A stretch of 12,188 nucleotides of DNA from Hymenoscyphus infarciens (GCA_001414345.1 LLCB01000697.1:1-12188); one strand, 5' to 3'; shown: positions 1 to 10,954, numbered from the stretch's first letter. The notes: generated by a model not told the origin, from the letters alone. Numbers and translations: made by a program.

Positions 1-140
1 TAAACTTATATATAACTTTAAAAGATATATTATATTATAACTTAATAGACTATAGATCTTATAATATATTTAGATCTATATTAAATACTACTATAGTTTA
101 TAAACTATTCTCTCTAGTTTTAGTATAATAGAGCCTAACC

Positions 141-272
141 TTTTCTATAAGTACTAATAATAACGTAGTTATTAGTAAAACCTCTCTTTCTACTCTTCTA
201 TCTAGCTTTTCTATAAATACTAATAATAATATAGTTATTAGTAGAACCTCTATTTCTACTCTATAACTTAGT
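141..272. repeat. 66-bp tandem repeat, two copies
   Basis: Copies start at about 141 and 207 with the shared start ttttctataa. Each copy holds an inverted repeat (ACTAATAA, an eight-base spacer, TTATTAGT). A third, weaker copy of the Asn-rich motif follows to about 330. The period is a multiple of three and lies in phase with the surrounding coding relic, so it probably encoded a 22-residue protein repeat. Confidence 0.8.
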
Positions 273-828
273 ACTAGTAATAATAATCTAGAATAAGAGT
301 CTACTCTAACTATATCTATTACTTCTAGTAATATAGGTTTTATTAATAATTATATATTAGATTCTATAATAATAGATTTAGATATTAGTAATACTAACTA
401 AAGCTCTCTTACTAACTAAGAGAGGGTCTTAGCTAATCCTTTCTTTTAGACTAGATTCTATAATAAAGTATTATTATTTATTAAAAGATAAATTAAGTTT
501 ATAAGAGTAACTAATAATTAGATTAATATTATAATAAATAATATATATAAGGTACTAAATATTAATATAACTCTTAAAAAATACTAAGCTATAAGTAATA
601 GTAACATTTTTACTAAAGATAAAACTAACTTACTTACTTCTTTTATTCTATAAACGTTTATATAAGTTTACTATTTTATTAAAGTATTTTTAAAGAAGAA
701 TAACTTTCTTATAAAATCTATTAAATATTATTAAGATTTATAAAGTAAGAAATATTATATATATCTTACTTATAACTTAGTATTAAAAAGTAAATTAAAA
801 TATATTAATTTAACTATAATTATTAAAA

Positions 829-851
829 CTAGTATAAGATTCTTATACTAG
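829..851. repeat. Perfect 11-bp inverted repeat
   Basis: CTAGTATAAGA, one T, then TCTTATACTAG form a nearly spacer-free hairpin. Similar short hairpins occur at 51-80 (TATAGATCT and AGATCTATA, 12-base loop) and 1847-1868 (ATTATACTA and TAGTATAAT, 4-base loop). In DNA made almost only of A and T such pairs arise easily, and no function is implied. Confidence 0.45.
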
Positions 852-949
852 ATATAACTCTTATATTACTCTTATTATATTTAAAAATTTCTTAAAGTTC
901 TTTTAAGTTATTACTATATACTATTTTTTAGATGTTTAAGAGAGAGTAA

Positions 950-1050
950 GGTTAAAAAGCTATTAATCTTTCTATATTTTTAATATTTAATATTTAGAAA
1001 GAGAGGTTAAAAAGCTTAATCTTTTTATATTTCTAATATTTAAATATTTA
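950..1050. repeat. 55-bp imperfect tandem duplication
   Basis: The string ggttaaaaagc occurs at 950 and 1005. Each occurrence is followed by a similar stretch ending in a taatattta-type sequence. The period is not a multiple of three, so if the relic was coding here the duplication would have shifted its frame. Confidence 0.6.
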
Positions 1051-1311
1051 GAGTTTATTATAAGAAAATACTTAATAAATTAATAATTTAAATATTAGTT
1101 AAAAAGTTAGCTACTTTATTATCTAGTTAAAGAGTCTAGTTAGAGAGTTAATAAGTTTATACTTAGTTTATACTTAGCTTTTAGTCTTTCTCTTTCCTTT
1201 TACTTATATTCTTTATATATTTTACTTAATAAAGTTAGAAAAAGTATATAAGGAAATATAAAGTACTTATTAATATAAATTTTCTATTATTATAATATTC
1301 TATCTTTCTAT

Positions 1312-1390
1312 CTTAGCTATAAATTAGTTTCTACCTTAGTTATAAATTAGTTTCTACCTTAGCTATAAATCTGTTTTTATCTTAGCTATG
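1312..1390. repeat. 23-bp tandem repeat, about 3.4 copies
   Basis: Copies of cttagctataaattagttt start at 1312, 1335, 1358 and 1381, the last one partial. Differences between copies include C/T changes. Two of the rare surviving TG dinucleotides (1372 and 1389) lie in the last copies. Confidence 0.8.
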
Positions 1391-2107
1391 TTTTACTATT
1401 CTATTCTTAGCCTTATTTAGATCTTATAATACTTTTCTTTAGAAATAAGTAAGAAACTAATTAATCTTAAGAGAATATTAAAAGGATTTAATAAAGTAAA
1501 TAATACTTTATAAAATAAAAGAAACGAATTCTTTTATTTATAAAGTTTTTAATAGTTTTTTAAAATAATTTCTTAAGATAATTTTCTAAGATAATTAATT
1601 TTATAAAATAATTCTATAAGAATATTAATATAAACATTTCTAAGCTTTAAAATATAAACCCTTCTACTTTAAAACTTTTATTAGATAGCTATAGCCTTTT
1701 AAAGTATTTATTATTTATTATAAATCTTAATAGTATATAATAATATAGTAATAAGTAGCTCTTAAAAGAGTAGCTTTTAAAAGAAAGCTTTTAGTTTTAT
1801 TATTTTAATTTTCTAGAAGACTTATATATAATTATTTTAAATTAAAATTATACTAGTCTTAGTATAATCTAATAGCTTAGAATTACTAATAAATAAAAAC
1901 TAGTAATAAGTTATAAGTTTAAAAATACTAGAGATTAAATCTAATTAAATTAAAATATATAATTAGTAGTAGTTAATATTAATAATAATAGGTTATATTT
2001 CTAAAAACTAATAAATAGTAAGTAATAAGAGACTAGTAAAGTAAAAGCGTCTAGCTAATATATAATATATATTAATTAAAAAAAAAGTATATTTATATTT
2101 TATATTA

Positions 2108-2131
2108 GTAAGTATAGTAAGTATAGTAAGA
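2108..2131. repeat. 9-bp tandem repeat, about 2.5 copies
   Basis: The unit gtaagtata is repeated at 2108 and 2117 and is partial from 2126. It sits where the clean reading phase passes from that of the first relic to that of the second. A 9-bp period cannot itself cause that shift. Confidence 0.7.
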
Positions 2132-2785
2132 TATAGTTTTATTCTAAGAAATAGTATAAGTGCTTATATTTATAAAGCCTCTATTAAGACGCTATATTAC
2201 TCTAAAACACTCTAATACTTTAATAAAAGAGATCTATAAGAATTTATAAAAGATAAGCTAATTAATTAAATAAGCTAAGAAAGGATATTTTTTAAGAAGC
2301 TAGTAGATAAGTATAGTTTTATTTTAGAAAGAGATAGTTTTACTACTAATAACTTTATTACTATATACTATACTAGAACTTATATTTATTAAATCTATTT
2401 AAACTATATTTAATTTTAAGAGAAAGTTAAATTTAATTATCTATTTTTAATTATTTATTATTTAACTTATTCTAAAGATATATCTTTTTTTAAATCTTAT
2501 CTCTATCTTTTAATATTATTTACTTTTTTTATTTATTACTTTATTTATTTACTTTATTTATAATAGATTTAGCTTTTAAATACTTCTTAATTACTCTAGT
2601 TAGTAGAGGCTTTCTAGTTATAGTTACTATTATCTATTATTTAAGTAATATTTAGTATATATTTTAAAAATCTTATTATAAATATAACTAATTCTTTAAT
2701 AGTAAATATATTAAAGCTAGAGATAGAGAAAATAAAAACTTAAGTATACTTAAAAATATAGTTTAAAATGTCTAGTTTATATATT

Positions 2786-2967
2786 AACTTCTCTATTAAC
2801 TTCTCTTTAATATAGCTTTACTTCTTTTACTATAAAGCTTACTTTATTTATTATTAATTATTATAACTTCTTTTTAATAACTTCTCTATTAACTTCTTTA
2901 TTAACTTCTCTTTAATATAACTTTACTTCTTTTATTATAAAGCCTACTTTATTTACTATTAATTATT
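2786..2967. repeat. 105-bp direct duplication
   Basis: Positions 2786-2862 recur at 2891-2967 with a handful of C/T and A/G differences, joined by a partly repetitive spacer. The shared core includes ttctctttaatata and tactttattta. The period equals 35 codons and keeps the phase of the surrounding relic. Confidence 0.8.
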
Positions 2968-3284
2968 AAAACCCCTCTTTTATAACTTTAGCTCTTCTTT
3001 ATTATAGACCTCTCTTTATTACTATCTTCTACCCTTTATTATAATAGCTAAGATAAAATAATATATAGTATTAATAGAATATTAGATTTATATAAAAACC
3101 TTTATTTTTTAGTTTAGTAGTAAAAAGCCTCTGTTTTTTAGCTTATTATTACTAGAACTTCTTATATAAGCTTATAGTAGGTTTTAAGAGCTAATTTTTA
3201 TTATTATATATCTACTATTCTACTACTATAAGCTAGAATATTTCTAATTCTTAAAATTAGTTATTTTATTATAATAAAGCTAGT

Positions 3285-4000
3285 TAATTTTTTCTAATCT
3301 CTAGTATTAAATATTCTATTTTTTTTAAACTCTAATATTAGATATTCTAGTTATAAGCGTTATTCTTAATTAACTATTTCTAGTTTTATTTTTTCTAATC
3401 CTAAGTATTAGATATTTTACTTATATTAAAATAGCTAGTTTAAAGATAGCTAGTCTAGGTTAATTTTTTCTAATCTCTAGTATTAAATATTCTATTTTTT
3501 TTAATCTCTAGTATTAGATATTCTAGTTATAAGTATTATCTCTAATTAACTATTTCTAATCTTATTTTTTCTAATCCTAAGTATTAGATATTCTACTTAT
3601 ATTAAGATAGCTAGTCTAAGAATAGCTAGTCTAGGTCTATTTTTTCTAATCCCTAGTATTAGATATTCTATTTTTTCTAATTCTTAGTATTAGATACTCT
3701 ACTTATAAGTGTTATTAATTCTAAGTATTAGATATTCTACTTATATTAGAATAGCTAGTCTAAAGATAAGTAGTCTATTTTTTCTAATCTCTAGTATTAG
3801 ATATTCTATTTTTTCTAATCCTTAGTATTAGATACTCTACTTATAAGCGTTATCTTAGCTAACTATTTCTAATCTTATTTTTTCTAATTCTAAGTATTAG
3901 ATATTCTACTTATATAAGAATAGCTAGTCTATTTTTTCTAATCTCTAGTATTAGATATTCTATTTTTTTTAATTCTTAGTATTAGATACTCTATATTATC
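3285..4000. repeat. Two-level minisatellite, five higher-order units, about 14 short units
   Basis: Higher-order units start at 3285, 3461, 3637, 3775 and 3929. The first two periods are 176 bp; the next are 138 and 154 bp through internal deletions. Each unit holds two or three copies of a short motif close to ctaatcctagtattagata followed by a ttcta or ctcta tail, with starts near 3302, 3334, 3404, 3479, 3510, 3580, 3655, 3686, 3723, 3797, 3828, 3893, 3946 and 3978. Between them lie linkers: one carries agcgttat with a surviving CpG (3358 and 3847), another carries one or two copies of atagctagtcta. No reading phase stays clean throughout, so this looks non-coding or decayed beyond reading. 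It separates two + strand relics. Confidence 0.9.
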
Positions 4001-5560
4001 TCTAACTAACTTACTAGAATTATTCTTAATTTCTAAAATTAGATTATTTAATAGCTTACTTAAGTATTTTATTCTAAATCTTTTTAATTCTTAATATAAG
4101 ATAAATTACTAGCTAGTTATAATCTTTATAAGATAAGCTATAATAAATTAACCTTTCTTAAATAAGTAGAATCTAAAAGCGCTTATAGATATCTAAACTC
4201 TAATTAAATTAAAAATATATTATAGCTACTATTTATATCTAATATATCTATTTATACTTTAGCTTAATAATAAATAGCTTTTTAGATAGATAGTATACTC
4301 TTATCTAATTTATACTAGTTATATACTAACTTTATAAGTATAATCCTCTAATTACTTTATATCCTAGTTCTAGTACCTAGTATATAACTAGTATTCTATT
4401 TAAGTAATAAGTTTTAACTAATTTATATAGAATATAATAAAGTTAAAATAATAAAAACTATTAAAACCTCTTAAAAGTCTAAAAAGTATAAAAATATACT
4501 CTTTAAGATAACGTGTTTTAGTACTAATAGCTAAAAAGGATTTAAAATAGGAGATTTATAAATTATTTATTTCTTAGATAAAACTATTTATATCTAATAT
4601 ACTAAATAGAGAGGAACTAGCTTTTAAAGTATATAGTCTTAATAATATTAATAAAGAGTATTACTAGTTTTTTATTAAATATAATAAATTAAATATATTA
4701 GATATAAAGAGGCTAAATAAAAAGGATTTTAGATTTCTAGTTAATCTAAAACTCTATATACCTAGTAACCTTAATCTACTAGCTATTATATAAAAGAAAT
4801 TAGTCTATTTTACCTTAGAATAAACTATAATTATCTAAAACTTTTAAATTACTAGTTACTATCTTATAAAAGATAAGATAAATATTATAAGAAACTCTAT
4901 AATTAAAAGACTATAAAATACTCTTATTAAGTTATTAGGATTTAATAATCCTTCTTATAACTTTACTATCTATTCTATTCTTAAAGAAAAACTTTATTAT
5001 ATTATAAGGTATTTAAAGAATCTTTTAATATAATAATTTACTTTTTATATCTATTAAGATAGAAAAACCTTAGTATAAATAATAATAAGAAAAATATAAG
5101 AAATTAAATTAAGATAAGATAATTAAGTTATTAAATTAACTTATAAATAATCTAAGTATATCTTAGGATTTATAATAGTATAAAAACACTATTATACTAT
5201 TAATATATACTAGTAGATAGTATCTTACTTTAGAGAATATTAAGAAGTTAATAGAGATCTTAAAAGATATTTAAAAATCTCTTAATTTAGGCTTAGATAT
5301 TAATCTTATTATAAAGGCTTAATAAGGCGTTTTTTTCTAATTAGGAGTTTTAATTATAAAAGATAAACTAAATAGTATTAATAGACTAGAATTTACTAAG
5401 AACTTAAAATAAGGTTTATATTAAAATTCTTATATTAAAATTCTTATATTATAAAACTTAAAATTTATATTTTAAATAGCTAGTAACTCTTAAAAACAAC
5501 TCTTATCTAATAATAATTAAATATATAAGAAAAGATAAAGGTTAGATTAAAAAATTATCT
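3963..5560 (+). pseudogene. RIP-dead coding relic, about 530 codons, unknown protein
   Basis: The clean phase (codon starts at multiples of three) emerges directly after the minisatellite and lasts to about 5560. Between 4500 and 4790 I count about 5 stops in this phase against about 16 and 20 in the other two. The reading is rich in Lys, Arg, Glu and Asn, for example LIAKKDLKxEIYKLFISxI and NREELAFKVYSLNN near 4550-4650, DIKRLNKKDFRFLVNLKLYI near 4710, and RDLKRYLKISxFRLRY near 5250. It reads as a helical, basic, soluble protein. I saw no catalytic triad, reverse transcriptase signature or zinc-finger spacing, although RIP turns Cys and His codons into Tyr and would hide such sites. It converges on the - strand relic ending near 5640. 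The family is not recognised, and the start is undecidable because ATG has been erased. Confidence 0.6.
5417..5450. repeat. 15-bp tandem repeat, about 2.3 copies
   Basis: The unit ttatattaaaattct is repeated head to tail inside the end of the + strand relic. The period keeps the reading phase. Confidence 0.65.
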
Positions 5561-7937
5561 TTTTAGTATATAATTTATAATTTATAATAGATTTTATACT
5601 TTAGTTATAGTTAGAGTTAGAATGTTTTAAATAAGGGTTTTTATACTAGTAATATTATTTTTATTAGTTAGTATATTAAATAAAATCTATTAATCTATTA
5701 TTATTAAATTATTAATCTAATATAGTTTAGATAGAACTAGACTAGCTTATATAGCTAGAATAATATAGAAAAACTAGATCTATTTTAAATAACTATAGAT
5801 TAACTAGTATTATTTAATATAACTATATAGCTACTATATCTAAACTACCTACTTTCTAAAATTACTTATATAACTTAATTATTTTCTTATAATAGTTTTT
5901 AGAAAAATATTATTAATAGCTTTTAAGAAAGACTAGTATATATTACTTTTTATACTTTTTTAATAGATTTATTTTTTCTTTAATATCTTAACTAGACTAT
6001 TTTAGAATCTAACCTACTACTTTTAGAAACTAGCTTAATATATATACTTTTAAGCTTTTCTTTATTAAAGAGTTATTAATATATCTTAGAGAATACTATA
6101 TTAAAACTAGCTAGTATTTATATATTAATATTATAGAAAATATTATACTTACTAAATAAAGAAGAATATACTATTATAAATATAAGTATTTCTAACTAAA
6201 TATCCTCTATATTATCTACTATATATAGAATACTAGTTAAAGTATAAAAGATTATATTCTTATTAGAACTAGTTATATAGACTCTATATAAGAATAGAAG
6301 ATTTTAAACTAAGGTAAATCTAGTATTAGATATAAAAAACTCTCTAATATAAATAAAGGAAGTAAAGAGGTTTATTCTAAGACTAGCTATATTATATAGC
6401 TATTTATAATAAGTGTCTTTATTAGAATTTAAGAAGTAGGTTTTATTCTTCTTATAAGTAGTATATCTTTAGTTTATAATATAGTATATTACTTTATATC
6501 TATATACTTTAAGATTTTTAATCTATTTTAGTTAGTTTAATATTTATTAAATAGATAATATAAAACTTATATTATTATCTATTAAATTAATAGTATTATT
6601 TATATATTTCTTATAATAATTTTTAAATCTAATCTTCTATTTATTAATTTCTTATTAAAAACCTTTATACTTCTTAATTTATTATATAAAATATTAAATT
6701 TATAAATAGTTTTATTATTTAACTTTTTTCTTTTTTTATTACTAAGTTATTAATATTCTAAAGAAAGCTACTATAAGCCTTATCTATTAATCTTATTATT
6801 ATTAAAGTCTTTATTTCTTTTATTATATTTTTTATATTCTTCTAAGATAAACTATTTATTCTTCTATTAAAATAAAGTTTATATATTATACTATTAAGTA
6901 AATAAGAGCTAATAATTAAAGTTCTTATAATTTTTTTAGAGATATTTATAAATAGTATTAAGTTCTACCTCTTTAGAATAAGTAACTATATAAATTTTAT
7001 TCTTAAACTCTTTAAATAAATTATCTAACTAGGTTTAGACTATAAAAAATAGAACTCTAGTAAGAGTTAGAGTAGGAAGGTTATTAGAGTATATATAACT
7101 ATTTTTATTATATAGCTCTTATATAAATATAAGACTATTCTTATTACTTTTATTAGATTATGTTTTTAGCTTAGCTAAGTTATTTATTATTTAATAATTA
7201 GTTTTCTTTCTTTTTAAATTTAGATTTAAATTATTTAAAAGGTTTAGTCTTTTATATCTTAGTATAAAGGATTATTTAAAAGAGTTAATAACTATTTCTA
7301 AATTAGTATATTTTATAAGATTACTTTATCTTTATAAAGTACCTATTATTAAATTATTATAATACTAAGAAGTTTAATTTTAATATATAAGAATTCTAAG
7401 TAGATTAGATAAGAATAGATTATTTAGATTAATAATTAAGTAATAAGTTAGTTAATAAATCATATACTAGGTTAATAGAGTAAGATGTTTTAGCTAGATA
7501 CCTTAGAGTATAAAAAGATAATAATTAATTATTAGATTTCTTATAAAAGTTATAAGCTAGTTATTAAGTCTATTCTCTAATAGTAGAAGAGTAAATTAAA
7601 ACTTATATATAGATATATTTAAAGTTATCTATTCTATTAGCATTCTTATTAAAAGTAAAAAATCTTTTTACTAAAATATTAAATTAGCTATTATATAAAA
7701 ATAAAAGTATATATAATAACTAAAAAGTAATAGCTAAAGTATTAAGTAAAGTATTAATATTTAAAAAGAGATATTAGTATACTAATATTCCTTAGTTATA
7801 TATATAAAATCTAGTATTAAAGTAGTTTAGAAGTTATACTCTATATTCTAGAGATTTAATACTATAGTTAAACTAATAACTCTTAATATCTAGTCTATCT
7901 TAGAAAGCTACTTCTTTTTATTTTCTTCTTTATTTAT

Positions 7938-7973
7938 AAGTTATAACTTTAACTTTAATTAAAGTAATAACTT
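7938..7973. repeat. Nested palindrome
   Basis: The perfect 14-bp palindrome ACTTTAATTAAAGT (7952-7965) lies within a pair of outer arms, AAGTTAT and ATAACTT. It sits inside or just before the beginning of the long - strand relic. It may be chance in this composition. Confidence 0.4.
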
Positions 7974-8010
7974 AGCTCTTAATTTTAATAATTAGCTCTT
8001 AATTTTAATA
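7972..8010. repeat. 20-bp tandem duplication
   Basis: The string ttagctcttaattttaata occurs at 7972 and 7992. It lies near the divergent beginnings of the two neighbouring relics. Its period is not a multiple of three, so it may mark non-coding DNA upstream of the - strand relic. Confidence 0.7.
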
Positions 8011-8075
8011 CCTTAACCTACTTATATTCCCTCTACTTAACTATTTAATATATAATAGTTTAGAAGTAAGTAAGA

Positions 8076-9050
8076 ATAATAACTAATAGTAATTTATACT
8101 AGATTATTAAAATATAGCTAGAAAGTAAAAAGACTTAATATACTTAAGAATTTCTAATAAGAATAAGAGAGTATAAAAAAGTAGTAAATAATATTAAGAA
8201 AAAAGCTTTTAAGGTTAATAGTATATACTAGATAAAAATAAATTATAAATCTTAATATTCTTTACTTAAGCTAGTATAGTAATAAATTATATTCTATATA
8301 TAAAAATATAATATCTTAAGAAAAAATAGAAGAAAGAACTAATATAAAATATATAATTTATATAAAGACTTAAAAGTAAGACCTTCTACTTTAGAAAACC
8401 TTTATTTAAAATTTATTAAATTATATTAGAATAAAATTAATAATTTTATTAAATTAAAAGTAAAAGTATTAAAAGTATAAAAAGCTTTTAAACTTTATAA
8501 AAATAGAATTAAATAGAAACCTAATATAGCTATATAGCTTAAACCTTCCTAGAATAGTAATACTACTACTCTTACTTTTATATAGTTAAATACTATATTA
8601 TATAAAGAGATATAGAATTTATACACTTTCTAGTAATAATAGATAAGAGGAGAAATAGATATTAATTAAAACTCTATATTAAAGTCTATACTAATAATAG
8701 AAGCTAATATATAAGATTATACTTCTTTTTTAATATCTTTATTATTTATACTAGAAAGTTCTTAAGAAGTATTAGAAAAGACTATAGATATACTAAAGTA
8801 AGTAATAAGCTAGAGGAAAGAAGAGATAGTAAGCTAAAGAGAAAGTAAAGTAGATAATATTCTATATATAATAGAGTACTCTATTAGAAGTGAATTATTA
8901 GAAAGTAAGACTAATATATTATAAGAAAAATTAGAATAGAATATATATAAGTATATATAAATTTTAAAAAGTATAATAATCTTAAAACTAACTAAGAAAT
9001 AGATACTAAATTCCTATTTAATAAAGAAGAGTAAACTATTAGAATATATA
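8076..9050 (+). pseudogene. RIP-dead coding relic, about 325 codons, Gln/Lys/Glu-rich helical protein
   Basis: The clean phase (codon starts at multiples of three) begins soon after the pyrimidine-rich stretch at 8010-8040. It reads IRIREYKKVVNNIKKKAFKV at about 8160 with no stop for over 20 codons. It continues with LRKNRRKN (about 8316), KDLKVRPSTLENLYLKFIKL (about 8364), LKPSxNSNTTTLTF (about 8538) and a run of four stops at 8631-8642 that fits a former Gln4. The last third is acidic and helix-like (EVLEKTIDILK near 8770, RSELLESKTNIL near 8886) and suggests a coiled coil. The only TGA in the + strand letters near here (8891) falls out of phase, across AGT GAA. It is divergent from the previous relic and convergent with the next one. 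A gag-like or DNA-binding protein would fit the composition, but that is a guess. Confidence 0.55.
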
Positions 9051-9059
9051 ATATAAGTA

Positions 9060-10400
9060 ATAGTTATTTATAAAATAAAAAATATAAAATAACTTTTATT
9101 TAAAATATCTTTTTAACTACTATAGTAGGTTAGCTATTATTACTTCTTATTACTATATATACTATAATTCCCTCTATAACTTATAATATCTTTTATTAAG
9201 AAAATAATAAAAGAAGTAAGAATAGATTAATTATAAAGCTAAGTAAATACTATAAACGCCTCTATTATAAATATAGATAGTCTTTAAAAAAAGAATACTC
9301 TAATTACCTCTTAAGTTCTTATAAGTATCTTTATAAACTCTCTACTCTCTCTCTTTCTAACCTTCTAAATAATACTACTTAATAAAAAGAAGAAAATACT
9401 TTAATAAAAAACTAAACTTAATACCTTACTTAATTTACTAATAGAACTTATTTAATATTACTATCTTTTAGCTTTATAATAATATAGACTATATTATAAT
9501 ACTTAGATTTAACTTAAGCCTTTTTATAAAGAGATTCTAACTTACTAACTATTTTATAAACTAAATTAGAAACCTTATAAACTAAGTCTAAATTACTCTC
9601 TTCTTAGTCCTTATTAATATTAAAATAGTACTTATATTTTAAAGTTTTAGTATTTTCTTAAAAATAGAATTAATTTAAATATTATAAATTTAAATAAAGA
9701 AAACTTTACTTTATAAGTATTTATTATTTTTTAAATATTAAGTATAATATCTTAGTAAAAGCTCTTAAGCTATAATATATAAGTAGAAGTTATAAGATAT
9801 ATAAATAAGAAGTAGAAAAGCTAGAAAAGAAGAAGAAGAAAATATATATAAAAGTAATACTTTATTTAGTTTACTTATAGAGTAGTATATTTTTATATTA
9901 CTTAATAGCTACTTTTAACTCTTTAGCTTCTTATTTAGTCTTATAATATAAAATAACTATATTCTCTTAACCTTTTACTATATATTATAATTCTATAAAG
10001 TTTTTATATATTATATTAAATTTAGCCTAGGTTTTAACTAGAAAGAGATATTTAAGAAATAGCTAAACTTAAGTTATATCTTAAACTATAAAATAGTTAA
10101 GCCTATTATAAGTACTATCTCTACTAAGAGTATTATTTATCTTTCCTATTCTATTAAAAAGAATAGTAAGAAAAGCTTTATTAATACTAATAGTAGGTTT
10201 ATTTAATAATATTATATATAGTATAAGATATATATTATATATAAAGTATTTAAATAAATATATAAGATAAACTCCTTTTAGCTAATAATATTAGAGATAG
10301 AAGTATCTATAAGTAGAGCGATAGTAGATATAGATAGAAGAGGATATATCTATAGAATAAGAGATATTTATAATAGCTCTTATTTAAAATAGAGTTATTT
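9060..10400 (-). pseudogene. RIP-dead coding relic, about 440 codons, unknown protein
   Basis: On the minus strand one phase is clean from about 10260 down to about 9060. Between 10200 and 10081 there is a single stop in 40 codons, in readings such as INKAFLTILFNRIGKINNTL and SRDSTYNRLNYFIV. Further on come KNFIELxYIVKGxENIVILY (about 10000-9960), KxEAKELKVAIKxYKN (about 9930), a Phe/Ser run (FFFFFSSFSTSYLYIL, about 9840), EESNLDLVYKVSNLVYKIV (about 9600), and a basic amphipathic stretch RRLERERVESL (about 9360) followed by a Leu-rich end. From 10400 up to 10500 the phase is still plausible and contains a 9-residue repeat. It may have been continuous with the - strand relic at 10680-12188, with the tandem repeats between them disrupting the frame. 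The family is not recognised. Confidence 0.6.
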
Positions 10401-10410
10401 TATAGTTATA

Positions 10411-10464
10411 AGAAGTTATCTTTAATAAGAGCTATTTAGAAGTTATCTTTAATAAGAGCTATTT
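10411..10464. repeat. 27-bp tandem repeat, two copies
   Basis: The string agaagttatctttaataaga and the seven bases after it occur at 10411 and 10438. In the phase of the adjoining - strand relic the unit reads as nine residues, KxLLLKITS twice. A second - strand phase also reads through it. Confidence 0.85.
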
Positions 10465-10560
10465 AAGTTTTTATTTAAAGAAGATATTTATTTAATAATA
10501 GTATAGTATAAATTATAGCTAATTATAGTAAGAAGTAATAAGAAAGTAAGTAGCTTAGAA

Positions 10561-10680
10561 TAAGAGTTTAAAAATAAAATACTATAAGAAAGAGAATAGT
10601 TTATAATAAGAGTTTAAAGGTAAAATACTATAAGAAAGAGAATAGTTTATAATAAGAGTTTAAAGATAAAATACTATAAT
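10561..10680. repeat. 46-bp tandem repeat, about 2.6 copies
   Basis: Units start at 10561, 10607 and 10653 and are almost identical (taagagtttaaa, then aaaatactataagaaagaga, then atagtttataa). The purine-rich unit has a period that is not a multiple of three. It lies between two - strand relics whose clean phases differ. Confidence 0.9.
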
Positions 10681-10954
10681 AAGAATAAGATAAGTAGTAG
10701 ATATTTACTTATCTAAGTATATATACTTTTATAAGTTAATTTATAAGATTAATAAAAGTAAGAGAATAGATAAGTTTTATAATTAAAAATTAAAAGTTAA
10801 TTCCTTAAATTTACTTAGCTACTTACTTATATATTAGTAAATTATAACCTAGGCCTTACTTCTTTATTACTAGCTAATTCTCTAGAAAAATATATATATC
10901 TTTATAAGCTTTAATACCTATCTTTTAATAATCTTTTAATACTATTATTTAGTA

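Larger units (their letters stand above)
3..2100 (+). pseudogene. RIP-dead coding relic, N-terminal part cut by the left edge; Ser/Thr/Asn-rich repeats
   Basis: The phase whose codons start at multiples of three is unusually clean. There is no stop in about the first 40 codons, and about 15 stops in the roughly 247 codons from 120 to 860, far fewer than in the other phases read there. Most stops could be RIP-mutated Gln or Trp codons. Residues about 45-100 are Ser/Thr/Asn-rich and contain a 22-residue tandem repeat (core STNNNxVISxTS), matching the 66-bp DNA repeat. A Lys/Arg/Phe-rich segment follows. Near 933 the phase reads RCLRESKVKKLL, using one of the few surviving TG sites as a Cys codon. 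From 1440 to 2100 it is noisier but still Lys- and Gln-rich. No start codon is visible and the relic is probably cut by the window. I do not recognise the family. It may join the relic beginning at 2102, which uses a different phase, through an intron or a frameshift. Confidence 0.55.
2102..3290 (+). pseudogene. RIP-dead coding relic, unknown protein
   Basis: From 2102 to about 2550 the phase starting at positions with remainder 2 on division by three has about 8 stops in roughly 150 codons. It gives a balanced, charged reading with segments such as KRDLxEFIKDKLIN and ISxERIFFKKLVDKYSFIL (x marks a stop, probably former Gln). A stop-dense stretch follows (about 2560-2690). The same phase then recovers, with KLEIEKIKT near 2720 and a 35-residue tandem repeat between 2786 and 2967 rich in Phe, Tyr and Asn. 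From 3000 to 3290 it is Leu/Ile/Phe-rich. The 2560-2690 break could be an intron, an insertion or the boundary of two genes. The 9-bp repeat at 2108-2131 lies at its start. The family is not recognised. Confidence 0.5.
5640..8040 (-). pseudogene. RIP-dead coding relic, up to about 800 codons, unknown protein
   Basis: This is one of the two clearest dead genes in the window. Reading the minus strand from 8040 down, one phase stays protein-like for about 2.4 kb. From 7322 to 7119 it has about 4 stops in 68 codons. Two of the four CAT sites in the window are in-phase Met codons (7641-7643 and 7461-7463). The N-terminal third is hydrophobic and Leu-rich (for example KDFLLLIRMLIE near 7650). The middle has LPTLTLTRVLFF near 7070 and KNKIYIVTYSKEVELNTIYKYL near 6980 split by few stops. 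A Gln/Lys/Asn-rich segment follows (EEYKKYNKRNKDFNNNKI near 6840), then YNKLRSIKVFNKKLINRRLD near 6650. Below about 6600 stops become denser, but Lys-rich pieces persist to about 5900. The order hydrophobic core then basic helical tail is all that can be said; no family is assigned. It is divergent from the + strand relic starting near 8076 and convergent with the one ending near 5560. Confidence 0.65.

Noticed and set aside
2108..2131. The 9-bp repeat as the cause of the phase change between the first two relics
   Set aside because: Its period is a multiple of three, so gain or loss of units cannot shift the frame.
3285..4000. CRISPR array
   Set aside because: Repeats are degenerate, adjoining and nested in larger units, with no unique spacers of equal length, and the DNA is fungal in character.
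5160..5350. Telomere-like TTAGGA strings (near 5164 and 5342)
   Set aside because: Single occurrences with no array.
5640..8040. Resemblance of the C-terminal basic part (YNKLRSIKVFNKKL) to the tail of fungal DUF3435 tyrosine recombinases (Starship captains)
   Set aside because: The similarity is only a loose Lys/Leu pattern. The GxRPG-type and HxxR active-site regions were not found, and composition alone could produce it. It is left as something to test, not a call.
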